This document shows positions 26,874-35,232 of a stretch of 64,000 nt of DNA, one piece after another. The translations under genes were made by a program, and so were the position numbers. Origin of the DNA: Spirochaetia bacterium (GTDB lineage: Bacteria > Spirochaetota > Leptospiria > Leptospirales > Leptonemataceae); assembly GCA_009885105.1 (NCBI GenBank), contig VFLI01000002.1:1-64000 (forward strand), in the 5' to 3' direction. Below the pieces are notes generated by a model, which was not told the DNA's origin, ran no database searches, and saw nothing but the letters and a program-made list of their open reading frames with translations. Position 1 is the first letter of the stretch. Each line of letters begins with the position of its first letter.

Positions 26874-27827
26874 TTGGTTGCAGTCGCGGAAATAAAGCAG
26901 ATCGACGAGAATGAAACCGTATTGAAAATACAAAAGACGGCTTTTGGCATTCGCAAACGAGTTCTCGAACATACGATTAAGAACAACGGCGGCTACCTGA
27001 GCCAGGCATGCTCGGCCGCGGAAATACTTTCCGCCCTGTATGAGAACATCATGAATCTCGGTCCGATGGAGAAGCCGCTCGTGCCGCGCCCTTTTTCCGG
27101 AGTGCCGTCCGCAACCAACAAAGATTATAAGCTGGGCAGCGATTTCAACGGACCGCGCAGTAGACTCAACGACCGCTTCATACTTTCGCCGACGCACTAT
27201 TCTCTGCCGCTGTATGCCGCTCTCATCGAAACGGGCCGCATGGAAGAATCGGCTCTGAAAGAATTCAACAAGGATGGATCTTCGCTCGAAATGATCGGCG
27301 CGGAACATTCGCCGGGAATGGAAGTGATGACCGGTTCGCTGGGCCAGGGACTGAGCCAGGGTATCGGCATTGCCTACGGGCGGCGGTTGAAGAAAGAACC
27401 GGGCCGTGTGTGGGTCTTCATGTCGGACGGGGAATTTCAGATCGGCATGGTCTGGGAAGCCTTTCAATTCATGAATCACCATAAAATCGACAATGTCTGT
27501 GTTATCGTCGATGTGAACGGCCAGCAGTGCGACGGGGCCGTGCAGTCGGTCATGAAACTGGATCCGCTTGTCGACAAACTCAGATCCTTCGGCGCGGAGG
27601 CTGTGGCGATCAGCGGACACGACATCGAAGCGATTCTGAAGTCCGCGGCAATTCCGCACAAGAACAAACCGCTGGTGATTCTCTGCGAAACCGATCCCTG
27701 CCGGGGCGTGCCGGAACTGAAAAACAACGCGGGCAAACTGCACTACCTTCGCATCAAATCGGACAGAGAAAAAGAACAGTATATAAATATATACAAAGAT
27801 TATGAACAGCTTATTTTTTCAACTTGA
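26874..27827 (+). CDS. Transketolase-like protein, N-terminal (TPP-binding) subunit
   Basis: 317 aa, corresponding to the first half of transketolase. It has GAEHSPGMEVMTGSLGQGL and the thiamine pyrophosphate motif MSDGEFQIGMVWEAF ending at VCVIVDVN. The end reads CRGVPELKNNAGKLHYLR, in the style of split transketolases rather than classical TktA. TTG start with GGAGG 9 bases upstream. The matching C-terminal half is at 30481 on the same strand; the two subunits should form one active enzyme transferring a two-carbon ketol unit. The natural substrate (pentose phosphate or a branched or rare sugar) is open. Confidence 0.88.
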   Translation: MVAVAEIKQIDENETVLKIQKTAFGIRKRVLEHTIKNNGGYLSQACSAAEILSALYENIMNLGPMEKPLVPRPFSGVPSATNKDYKLGSDFNGPRSRLNDRFILSPTHYSLPLYAALIETGRMEESALKEFNKDGSSLEMIGAEHSPGMEVMTGSLGQGLSQGIGIAYGRRLKKEPGRVWVFMSDGEFQIGMVWEAFQFMNHHKIDNVCVIVDVNGQQCDGAVQSVMKLDPLVDKLRSFGAEAVAISGHDIEAILKSAAIPHKNKPLVILCETDPCRGVPELKNNAGKLHYLRIKSDREKEQYINIYKDYEQLIFST

Positions 27828-27880
27828 CAGATTTTCGTCGATAACTTTTAGATTGAATCTGGGTTCTGAAAACCAGCGTT

Positions 27881-28345
27881 ATGCGCCGTGAAATTAAATT
27901 TACATCGATAGATGACGTCATCACTGATCTGAAAAACTTTTCAGACGCCAATGAAGCGCAAATTCGCACCCACGGTCAGTGGTCGCTCTTTCAGATCTGC
28001 CGGCACCTGTCCGAATCGCTGGACTGGGCCGTGGGAAAAATCGCCTACGATTACGGCAAAATTCCTGCCTTCACTCCGGAACTTCAAAAGAAATTTTACG
28101 ATCGCATGGTTCGCTCGTGGAAAATGAAAGAAGGCATGGAAAATCCATACGCTCCGAAAGTCCGACTCGAAGGCGATTGCAAAGTTGCAGTGCGCGAACT
28201 GATTGATAAAACAATCGCTTTTGTTGATCACAGCGGACCGTTTGTGAAGCATTTTTTCTTCGGCGAAATCAAGCCGGAACAATGGCGGGTCTGGCATGTT
28301 CTGCACTGCCAGCACCATTTGTCTTTTGCGTCGCGGGACGTCTGA
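27881..28345 (+). CDS. DUF1569 (DinB-like) protein
   Basis: 154 aa. HGQWSLFQICRHLSESLDWA at the N-terminus and WRVWHVLHCQHHLSF at the C-terminus place it in the DUF1569/DinB four-helix-bundle group; the histidines (about residues 43, 142, 146 and 147) would form a metal site as in related bacillithiol-transferase-like proteins. Cytoplasmic, no signal. ATG start. It sits inside the split-transketolase interval, but a functional tie is not evident. Reaction unknown. Confidence 0.75.
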   Translation: MRREIKFTSIDDVITDLKNFSDANEAQIRTHGQWSLFQICRHLSESLDWAVGKIAYDYGKIPAFTPELQKKFYDRMVRSWKMKEGMENPYAPKVRLEGDCKVAVRELIDKTIAFVDHSGPFVKHFFFGEIKPEQWRVWHVLHCQHHLSFASRDV

Positions 28346-28446
28346 AGCAGGAAATTACGCAGACCAGTTCAGGAATGCAGCCAGCCCGCGACTGTAACCG
28401 CCGCCTGAATATTATTCAAACGAAAATAAATTACTGAAGTATATTT

Positions 28447-29268
28447 GTGTTACGCATCGCTCCAACACCATCCGGTTTTCTCCATGCCGGGAATGCTTTT
28501 TCTTTTCTGTTAACACAGAGAATCGCGCGAAAAACCGGGCAGAATATATTTCTGCGTATCGATGACCTCGACGCGGCCCGCAGACGCCCGGAATATATCG
28601 CGGATATATTCGAAAGCCTGAACTGGCTCGGCATAGAATGGCAGGCGGGACCTAGAGACGCCGCCGATTTTGAGAGAAACTGGTCGCAGACTCTGCGCCG
28701 GGAACATTACAATAAAGCGCTTCAGAGTCTGATCGACCGGAAACTTGTTTTTGCCTGTGAATGTTCAAGAAAAAATCTGCGCGCTCACAATGGAAGATAT
28801 CCGGCAGTCTGCCAGGATAAAAAGATTCCTCCGGACAGGCCTGAGACTTCGCTGCGTCTTCTGGTGCCGGCTGCCAGCAGAATTGAATTCACAGACGAAC
28901 ATTCAGGAAGACAGACAGTCGATCTGGGCCGTGTCACCGGATCATTCGTGGTGCGCCGCCGTGACGGATTGCCAGCCTACCATCTGGCGTCGCTGATAGA
29001 TGATATTACTTATAAAATTACTTATATTGTCCGCGGGGTCGATCTTCTGCACTCCACAGCCGCGCAGCTCTATCTTGCCGAGAAAACTGGAGACGCGCAG
29101 TTCGGGAAAATAATATTTCTGCATCATGAACTTCTGCCCGATGAACTGGGCCGGAAACTTTCGAAATCGGAAGGAGCATCTTCTCTCAAAGCAATGCGAA
29201 ACGCGGGGATGACCGGAGAGGATCTTGTCAGGGAACTGGAACCTTTGATTCGAAAATACTGCGATTAA
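28447..29268 (+). CDS. gluQ: Glutamyl-Q tRNA(Asp) synthetase
   Basis: 273 aa, the catalytic half of glutamyl-tRNA synthetase without an anticodon-binding domain. In E. coli this paralogue attaches glutamate to queuosine-34 of tRNA(Asp). PTPSGFLHAGN is the HIGH motif, CECSR and the following Cys the zinc region, VVRRRDGLPAYHLASLIDD is diagnostic, and RKLSKSEGA is the KMSKS loop. GTG start at 28447. A true GltX would be near 480 aa, so GluQ is favoured. Queuosine synthesis genes are not in this window. Confidence 0.88.
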   Translation: MLRIAPTPSGFLHAGNAFSFLLTQRIARKTGQNIFLRIDDLDAARRRPEYIADIFESLNWLGIEWQAGPRDAADFERNWSQTLRREHYNKALQSLIDRKLVFACECSRKNLRAHNGRYPAVCQDKKIPPDRPETSLRLLVPAASRIEFTDEHSGRQTVDLGRVTGSFVVRRRDGLPAYHLASLIDDITYKITYIVRGVDLLHSTAAQLYLAEKTGDAQFGKIIFLHHELLPDELGRKLSKSEGASSLKAMRNAGMTGEDLVRELEPLIRKYCD

Positions 29269-29313
29269 AATACTGCGCCGGACAGCATTCGTTCCGGACC
29301 TGTTTTACGCGCA

Positions 29314-30144
29314 TCAACCGGTCATAGCCTGTTTGTAGAACGGATGTTCTTTCAGTTTTTCATAGAATTCCGGCGTGTATTTATACGTTGTCTCCACTCC
29401 TTTGCCAAAAGGATTCAGGATGGCTTTTTCTTTCTCCGCGCTTCCGGAGGCAATATCCAGAGATAAAAGTTTCGCGGCGATAATGTCGGCAAGTTCAGTT
29501 ATCAGCGTAAGCTCCTGCTGTTCCCCTGACCGGCCCGCGGGAAAATCAATATTTTTTGCCGTCGACTGCATGGCCGCGGGCAGATTCCATGAGGCGAAGG
29601 CCTCCAATGTGAGCGCGGCATGAGTAGTTTTATAGGAATCCTGCTCCATTTTTCTCAATTCCCAGCCGTTCTTCGCGCATTGGTCGAGAATAACATTGTA
29701 ATGATCCGGATGGTTCAGCGCCATGATTGTCATACCGACACGATGCAGCAAAGCCGATACAAAGGCATCTTCTGATAATTTTTTCTGACCAAGCTCGACA
29801 GCCAGATCAGAAGCGATAAGGGCCGCGATGACAGGATATTCATTCAGGTACAGCCGGTATACCGGACCTTTCAGATTTATTTTCAGGCTGCGCGTGATCA
29901 TGACAATGGTCAGATTTTTCGCCGCTTTGACGCCAAGAAGCGTTATGGCTTCCTTGATATTCTTTATTCTTCCGGAATGACCGTAAAAAGAAGAATTGGC
30001 CATCTTCAAAAGCTCAGCGGAAACACCTTGATCCGGCGCGATTATTTTTTCAAAAGCATTGCCGTCCGACGACTGGCTGTCCGGATTGAACTGCATAATC
30101 TGCATGGCAACATTTGGGAGAACGGGAAGCTGTGTTGATTTCAT
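29314..30144 (-). CDS. HDOD domain protein
   Basis: 276 aa. LPVLPNVAMQIMQ, IIAPDQGVSAELLKMANSSFY, IKNIKEAITLLGVKAAKNL, SEDAFVSALLHRVGMTIMAL and LTLEAFASWNLP match the HDOD domain, a catalytically dead HD relative used in bacterial signalling. The HD metal residues are absent as expected (LLHRVG). No sensor domain is fused, so it probably acts on a partner in trans. Convergent with gluQ. Its start lies in the 336-base gap shared with the transketolase C-subunit gene. Confidence 0.88.
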   Translation of the reverse strand: MKSTQLPVLPNVAMQIMQFNPDSQSSDGNAFEKIIAPDQGVSAELLKMANSSFYGHSGRIKNIKEAITLLGVKAAKNLTIVMITRSLKINLKGPVYRLYLNEYPVIAALIASDLAVELGQKKLSEDAFVSALLHRVGMTIMALNHPDHYNVILDQCAKNGWELRKMEQDSYKTTHAALTLEAFASWNLPAAMQSTAKNIDFPAGRSGEQQELTLITELADIIAAKLLSLDIASGSAEKEKAILNPFGKGVETTYKYTPEFYEKLKEHPFYKQAMTG

Positions 30145-30480
30145 AAATTTTTATAACGATGCTGTCAAACTGGATACAGGTCTTCTCTCCGGCAACCATA
30201 AAAATACTGCTGCGCAAAGCGTTCCGGCCGCCGGAACGGCACAGGCGCGGATTATCCTGACGGGAGAGGCAGGCAATGATCGCATGAACAATCCGGCGCC
30301 GTGTTCCTCTGAAAAATACACGGACGTCTTCATCGCCGAGGCGCATTTATACATAAAAAAAACAGTATATTTTAGTGTTGACGGTTTTTCGACGGCCTGC
30401 CGTTGATTCCTGTAATCTTTTTGAAATACTAAACAATACAAACAGAATATATTTTTAAACTGTCAAAATCTGAGACTCTT
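30145..30480. other. Divergent intergenic region, HDOD / transketolase C-subunit
   Basis: No gene is supported here. It contains a short palindrome GTTCCGG-ccg-CCGGAAC (about 30219-30235), an AT-rich half before the transketolase gene and the promoter listed separately. The open frames on both strands lack ribosome sites and family features. Confidence 0.5.
30403..30432 (+). promoter_or_regulatory. Candidate promoter of transketolase C-subunit
   Basis: TTGATT (30403-30408) and TACTAA (30427-30432) with an 18-base spacer lie 48 bases before the ATG at 30481. The presence of its own promoter suggests the two subunits are transcribed separately. Confidence 0.35.
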
Positions 30481-31488
30481 ATGGAAATTTTATCACAGGT
30501 TCACGCCATCAATCTGAAAAAATACGCCGAATATCGCAAGGATATTCTCGTGATAACGGCGGACCTCACCGAATCCTGCGAAGCGGGATATTTCAAGAGC
30601 ACGTACAGGGAGCGCTTCATTTCGTCGGGCGTGTCGGAGCAGAACATGATTTCGATTGCGGGCGGCCTTGCCAGAGAAGGATTCATTCCGCTCGTGCACA
30701 CTTTTGCCGTGTTTATTTACCGCCGGGCATACGATCAAATCGCCATGAGTGTTGCCTATCCGAATTTGAACGTGAAATTGTTCGGCTTTCTGCCTGGAGT
30801 TATGACGCCGGGCGGAGCGACGCACCAGGCGATTGAGGATATTTCGGTCATGCGGTCTCTTCCGAACATGACGATCCTTGAATGCGGAGACGCCACCGAT
30901 GTGGAATCCGTTCTGGATCTGGCCTACAGAACAGAGGGTCCGGTGTATGTGCGCATGCTTCGCGGCGAAATTCCAAGACTTTTTTCTGCGGACGAACCGA
31001 TGAAGCTCGGCGTTAACAGGGAGCTCAGCCGCGGAAACGATCTGGTCATAGTCTCCAGCGGCATCTGCACGGAAGAAGCCATGCGGGCCGTCAAGGTTCT
31101 CGTCAAAAAAGGAATGAGCATATCGCACTGGCACGTGTCAACGCTCAAACCGTTCTCCGGCGATGACATTCTGGAGGCAGTGGCCGGGAGCCGGCTGGGC
31201 GTCGTCACGATCGAAAATCACACCACCGTCGGCGGGCTGGGCAGTATTCTGTCAGAAAAAATAGCGGAGGCCGGTCTGGGAAAAAAGCTGCATCGCATCG
31301 GCATTCCGGATACTTTTCTTCACGGAGCCAGCCGGCGGTATCTTATGAAGGAATACGGTCTGGACTCGATGGGGCTGATTCGGTCAGTTGAGAACATTGC
31401 CTGTCAGAATTTTAATATATCTGAATATGATCTGGACGAAGTGCGCCTGGACGCCGTTCATACAGACGCGAAAGCTGAGGCGCTGTAG
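30481..31488 (+). CDS. Transketolase-like protein, C-terminal subunit
   Basis: 335 aa, equivalent to the pyrimidine-binding and C-terminal domains of transketolase. GVSEQNMISIAGGLAREGF contains the glutamate (Glu53) that activates the TPP cofactor; PGGATHQAIEDISVMRSLP and the GPVYVRMLRGEIPRLF loop follow, then the C-terminal Rossmann-like domain (VVTIENHTTVGGLGSIL). Partner of the subunit at 26874-27827, from which it is separated by DUF1569, gluQ and the reverse-strand HDOD gene. ATG start. The last 30 residues are an acidic extension. Confidence 0.88.
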   Translation: MEILSQVHAINLKKYAEYRKDILVITADLTESCEAGYFKSTYRERFISSGVSEQNMISIAGGLAREGFIPLVHTFAVFIYRRAYDQIAMSVAYPNLNVKLFGFLPGVMTPGGATHQAIEDISVMRSLPNMTILECGDATDVESVLDLAYRTEGPVYVRMLRGEIPRLFSADEPMKLGVNRELSRGNDLVIVSSGICTEEAMRAVKVLVKKGMSISHWHVSTLKPFSGDDILEAVAGSRLGVVTIENHTTVGGLGSILSEKIAEAGLGKKLHRIGIPDTFLHGASRRYLMKEYGLDSMGLIRSVENIACQNFNISEYDLDEVRLDAVHTDAKAEAL

Positions 31489-31522
31489 ATCGGCCCGGCA
31501 GAAGGTATAATACAAAAACGTC

Positions 31523-32035
31523 TCAGCTGTCTTCGTCTACGTCTTCGAGATCTTTGTCCGAGCCCGGAGGAAGCGACTCGATCGCGTCCTTAACCATGCG
31601 CACGTGCTCGGTCTCCTCGTCGCGAAGCTCTATAAACAGTTTTTGTACTGCGGAATCTTTAACGTATTTGAGGGCCTCATCGTAGAACCAATAGGCCTTT
31701 TCCTCAGAAGACAGCGCCATCTTAAAAGCCTTCAGCGGCGACATATTCCACTGCGGAGCGCCGAACTCCGGCGCCTCAACGTCGAAGATGGCTGTCTTGT
31801 TGACGCGCATCGGCTTGCTGCCGAATAATTCCTGCCTGCGAACGCTGAGTTGCTGTCCGTGTTTTTCTTCGTTTATTGCCATCGTCTCAAAGATAGACGC
31901 TGCGTTGAGCTCATGGCGTGGACCAATCTGTTCTGCGAAGAATTTGTAGCGCTCATGAGCTTCGGCCTCGATAAGAATAGCAAGATCAAGGGCATCCATT
32001 AGATTGAGAGTCGAGAAGTCAATTTTGGCGGACAT
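31523..32035 (-). CDS. Ferritin-like di-iron protein (rubrerythrin-type)
   Basis: 170 aa from ATG 32035, fixed by a GGAGG ribosome site; the longer open frame is rejected. Four-helix ferritin-like fold with two iron-binding half-sites: LIEAEAHERYKFF and AINEEKHGQ in the first pair of helices, SSEEKAYWFYDEAL and LRDEETEHVRMV in the second. There is no rubredoxin domain or CxxC, so it is not a full rubrerythrin; it resembles the ferritin-like YhjR/Rbr-N group. Probably oxidative-stress or iron related. It ends in an acidic tail (DKDLEDVDEDS). Confidence 0.82.
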   Translation of the reverse strand: MSAKIDFSTLNLMDALDLAILIEAEAHERYKFFAEQIGPRHELNAASIFETMAINEEKHGQQLSVRRQELFGSKPMRVNKTAIFDVEAPEFGAPQWNMSPLKAFKMALSSEEKAYWFYDEALKYVKDSAVQKLFIELRDEETEHVRMVKDAIESLPPGSDKDLEDVDEDS

Positions 32036-32293
32036 GTTGCCTCCTGGCAGAACGGATCGAATTTTGCCGTTCCGATGCGCATTCAATGACAGATGAAAAC
32101 ATCTGTCTCCTCCAGGAAAATTCCGGCTGAACATGGTGTCAAACAATTTACATAAAGCAGGGGGCGGACTCGATGCGCTTGATTCGAAAAGATGAGAGTT
32201 TTTCTTCATTTTTTCGGCTTGACTGGTTGAATCAAGAGGCCTGAGTCTGCTGTGATTTCTTGAAAACGAAAACTAAAGGCAGATACTCCTCCT

Positions 32294-33463
32294 GTGTGGG
32301 AAAATATTGCAATTCCTAAATTGAGCGGCGAAAGATACTCCGTGACCTACCGGATTTCCGGGAGCGAGGACGAGGCCCGCGCCCGCGCCATAGATATCAC
32401 GCTCGAACAGACAGTTGAATTTCCGTATGAATTGCTGCCGCGCGGTCCGATCCGTGACGAGGTCGTCGGACGGATAGAATCTTTCAGCCGGATGGAAAAC
32501 AGCCGCTCCGAAAAGGACGGCGCGGAAACTACCTACGAAGCTAAGATCAGCTTCGCCATGGAAACGGCCGCCGGCGAGATCACGCAGCTCCTGAATGTCG
32601 TCTTCGGAAATATCAGCCTCAAAGACGGCCTTCGCGTTGAAAGAATCGATCTGTGCGAATCACTTTATAATATTTTTCCCGGCCCGAGATTCGGCGTCTC
32701 CGGTCTGCGCGGATTGCTGGGCATAGAGAACAGGCCGATACTGGGAACGGCGCTCAAGCCGATGGGTCTTTCCTCGCGTGATCTGTCCGATCTGGCCTAC
32801 CGTTTCGCGCTGGGCGGAATCGACATCATAAAGGATGATCACGGCCTCACAGATCAAAAATTCGCTCCGTTTGAAGAAAGAGTTTCGCTCTGCGCCGACG
32901 CAGTAAGAAAAGCGAACAAAGAGAGCGGCCATAAATCCATTTACACAGCAAACGTTACGGCGCCTTTTGATGAACTGATGCGGCGCGCCCGATTTGCGAA
33001 AGACGCAGGAGCCGGCGCGCTTATGATCGCTCCGGGTCTGACCGGTTTTTCGGCGATGAAAACGCTTGCGGACGATTCCGGCCTGGGTCTGCCGGTCTTC
33101 AGCCATCCGGCTTTTCTCGGCGCCAGCCTGAACGGCGCTTCCGCTCTGTCGTATTTTTTTGCTCTGGGCCAGCTTCAGAGACTCTCCGGCGCCGACGCCG
33201 TGATCTATCCAAATTATGGTGGAAGATTTTCAATCAGCAAAGAACAGTGCCTGGAAATTGCCCGGGGCGCCCGCGAACCCATGGGACGGATCCAATCCAT
33301 TTTTCCTTTTCCCGGCGGTGGAATGAGCCTGGAAGCTGTCTCAGAAATGCATGAAATGTACGGAAACGACCTGATATATTTGATCGGAGGGGGACTGTTT
33401 CGCCGCGGCGACGATTTAGTTGAGAATTGCAAATATTTTAGAAGTTTAATTGATAAATATTGA
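32294..33463 (+). CDS. RuBisCO-like protein (form IV)
   Basis: 389 aa. RuBisCO large-subunit fold: the N-terminal domain ends NVVFGNISLKDG, then the TIM barrel. Sites seen: GTALKPMGLS (Lys155 matches Lys175; the second lysine, 177, is Met), IDIIKDDHGL (Lys180-Asp-Asp-His183: the carbamylation lysine and Asp203 are kept but Glu204 is His), FSHPAFLGAS (His271, next Arg replaced by Pro), no loop-6 lysine, and intact phosphate loops FPGGGMS and LIGGGLF. It therefore cannot be a carboxylase but could be an enolase, isomerase or decarboxylase on a sugar phosphate. GTG start at 32294, weak ribosome site. Subgroup not assigned. Confidence 0.9.
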   Translation: MWENIAIPKLSGERYSVTYRISGSEDEARARAIDITLEQTVEFPYELLPRGPIRDEVVGRIESFSRMENSRSEKDGAETTYEAKISFAMETAAGEITQLLNVVFGNISLKDGLRVERIDLCESLYNIFPGPRFGVSGLRGLLGIENRPILGTALKPMGLSSRDLSDLAYRFALGGIDIIKDDHGLTDQKFAPFEERVSLCADAVRKANKESGHKSIYTANVTAPFDELMRRARFAKDAGAGALMIAPGLTGFSAMKTLADDSGLGLPVFSHPAFLGASLNGASALSYFFALGQLQRLSGADAVIYPNYGGRFSISKEQCLEIARGAREPMGRIQSIFPFPGGGMSLEAVSEMHEMYGNDLIYLIGGGLFRRGDDLVENCKYFRSLIDKY

Positions 33464-33506
33464 CTGCCCCCGGACACTGGCCGATATCTGGAGGCTGCTG
33501 AAATTC

Positions 33507-35003
33507 ATGACTGCGCAGCTTTATCGTATCCGTAAGACCCTGATGATTTTCGCCCTCGGCGCCGCACTGCTCATAACGTTGCTGTTGAACACAGTGCGGC
33601 AGACTTCCGGCCAGCTGGCAGTGACCCCGATCAAACCTCTCGAGATCGACCAGACGGCCGCGGCGCAGCGCCTGGCAGGCGCGATTCGGATCAAGACGAT
33701 CACCTACGACGAACTGACAAGAACAAGCGCGACGGAGTTTCTCCGGCTGCACGCGTATCTGGCACAGAAGTTTCCAGGAGTTCATCGGGCGCTCAAACGC
33801 GAAATCGTCAACAACTACAGCTTGCTGTACACGTGGCAGGGCAGCGACCCGTCGGCCAGACCGATCCTGTTCATGGCGCATCAGGACGTTGTGCCGATCA
33901 ACCCCGGAACACAGCAGGCCTGGCAAAGCGAACCCTTTGCAGGAACGATCAGGGGCGGCTATGTCTGGGGCCGCGGTTCGTGGGATGACAAAGGAAATTT
34001 GCTCGCGATCATGGAAGCGGTCGAACTGCTGGCAGCGAAGGGGATAAAGCCCAGACAGACGGTTTATTTCGGCTTCGGCCACGACGAAGAGGCCGGCACG
34101 CGCAACGGAGAGGACGGCGCGCGCATGATCGCCGCGCTGCTGAAGTCACGCGGGGTAAAACTCGATTTCGTGCTGAACGAGGGACTGCTGATCACGCAGG
34201 GAGTAATGAAAGGGCTGGACAGTCCGGTCGCGCTGATCGGCATTGCTGAGAAAGGCTACATGACGTTGACGCTCTCCGCTGAAGCCACAGGCGGGCACTC
34301 ATCGATGCCGCCATCGCGCTCGGCGATCGGCAGTTTGAGCGCGGCGCTGAGCCGGCTCGAACAGCAGCAGATGCCTGCCTCCATTCGCGATGTGTCATCC
34401 GAGATGTTTGCCGCCGTCGCTCCCGAATTTAGTGGAATCAATCGTGTTTTCCTGTCCAATCTGTGGTTGTTCGGACCGCTGGTGCGTATGCAGCTGGAGA
34501 AGCAGCCGAGCGCCCGTGCGATGTTTCGCACAACAACCGCCCTTACTGTCATCCGCGCTGGAAACAAAGAGCAGGTGCTTCCTGTTAAAGCCGAGGCTCA
34601 GGTCAATTTTCGACTCTTGCCGGGCGATTCGCAGCAGTCTGTGATCCGTCACGCGAAAGAGGCTGTCGCCGATGATTCGATCCGCATCGAAGCCAGGGGC
34701 TGGGAAGCATCGCGCGTATCGACGACCGGTTCGGCCGCTTACCGTGCCATCAATCGCACCATCCGCGAAGTATTTCCCGGTACGATCGTCGCACCCGGCC
34801 TCATGGTCGGCGGCACCGACTCGCGCTTTATGGAGGAGATCGCTGATCATATCTACCGCTTCTCACCGGTGCGCGCAGAAATCGTCGATCTGCCGCGCTT
34901 TCACGGGATCAACGAGCGGATTTCAGTGTCAAATTTTGCGGAGATGATCCGCTTCTATCACAGGTTGTTGGCCAATGTGTCGGCGGGCGACTACGCAGAG
35001 TGA
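33507..35003 (+). CDS. Membrane-anchored M20 family peptidase
   Basis: 498 aa from ATG 33507, with GGAGG upstream. One N-terminal membrane span (residues 10-30). M20 metallopeptidase of the carboxypeptidase S / PM20D1 group: MAHQDVVPI (zinc His), GRGSWDDKGNLLAIMEA (bridging Asp), FGFGHDEEAGT (catalytic Glu pair), a dimerisation lid domain (ATGGHSSMPPSRSA) and the C-terminal LPRFHGINERIS. In the family it hydrolyses or forms N-acyl amino acids or cleaves dipeptides. The codons look more G+C-rich than those of neighbouring genes, so recent transfer is possible. It starts 44 bases after the RuBisCO-like gene. Confidence 0.9.
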   Translation: MTAQLYRIRKTLMIFALGAALLITLLLNTVRQTSGQLAVTPIKPLEIDQTAAAQRLAGAIRIKTITYDELTRTSATEFLRLHAYLAQKFPGVHRALKREIVNNYSLLYTWQGSDPSARPILFMAHQDVVPINPGTQQAWQSEPFAGTIRGGYVWGRGSWDDKGNLLAIMEAVELLAAKGIKPRQTVYFGFGHDEEAGTRNGEDGARMIAALLKSRGVKLDFVLNEGLLITQGVMKGLDSPVALIGIAEKGYMTLTLSAEATGGHSSMPPSRSAIGSLSAALSRLEQQQMPASIRDVSSEMFAAVAPEFSGINRVFLSNLWLFGPLVRMQLEKQPSARAMFRTTTALTVIRAGNKEQVLPVKAEAQVNFRLLPGDSQQSVIRHAKEAVADDSIRIEARGWEASRVSTTGSAAYRAINRTIREVFPGTIVAPGLMVGGTDSRFMEEIADHIYRFSPVRAEIVDLPRFHGINERISVSNFAEMIRFYHRLLANVSAGDYAE

Positions 35004-35232
35004 ATTGAGAGGGCCCGTGCCAGAACAGGCATTTTAAATGCCGCAGCATCATGCACCTCCCTTGCTGCCGAAAATATCCGTTATGTCCAGGATTTCCGGA
35101 GTTTTTTCATAATGAGAGATTTTCTCCGACCTATCTGAGGCAGCGGTGAGTTCTTCATCCATTAAAATTCCCCGAAATCGGAAACTTTTTTTCTTTCCTG
35201 TACTGGCGAGATAAATTATCCGTGCCGTTGTT

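Noticed and set aside
28377-28400. Cobalamin-riboswitch-like stretch (GCAGCCAGCCCGCGACTGTA) before gluQ
   Set aside because: It resembles the core CCGCxACTGTxA block, but the B12 box and the rest of the conserved layout are missing, and the neighbouring genes have no B12 link. Chance or a remnant.
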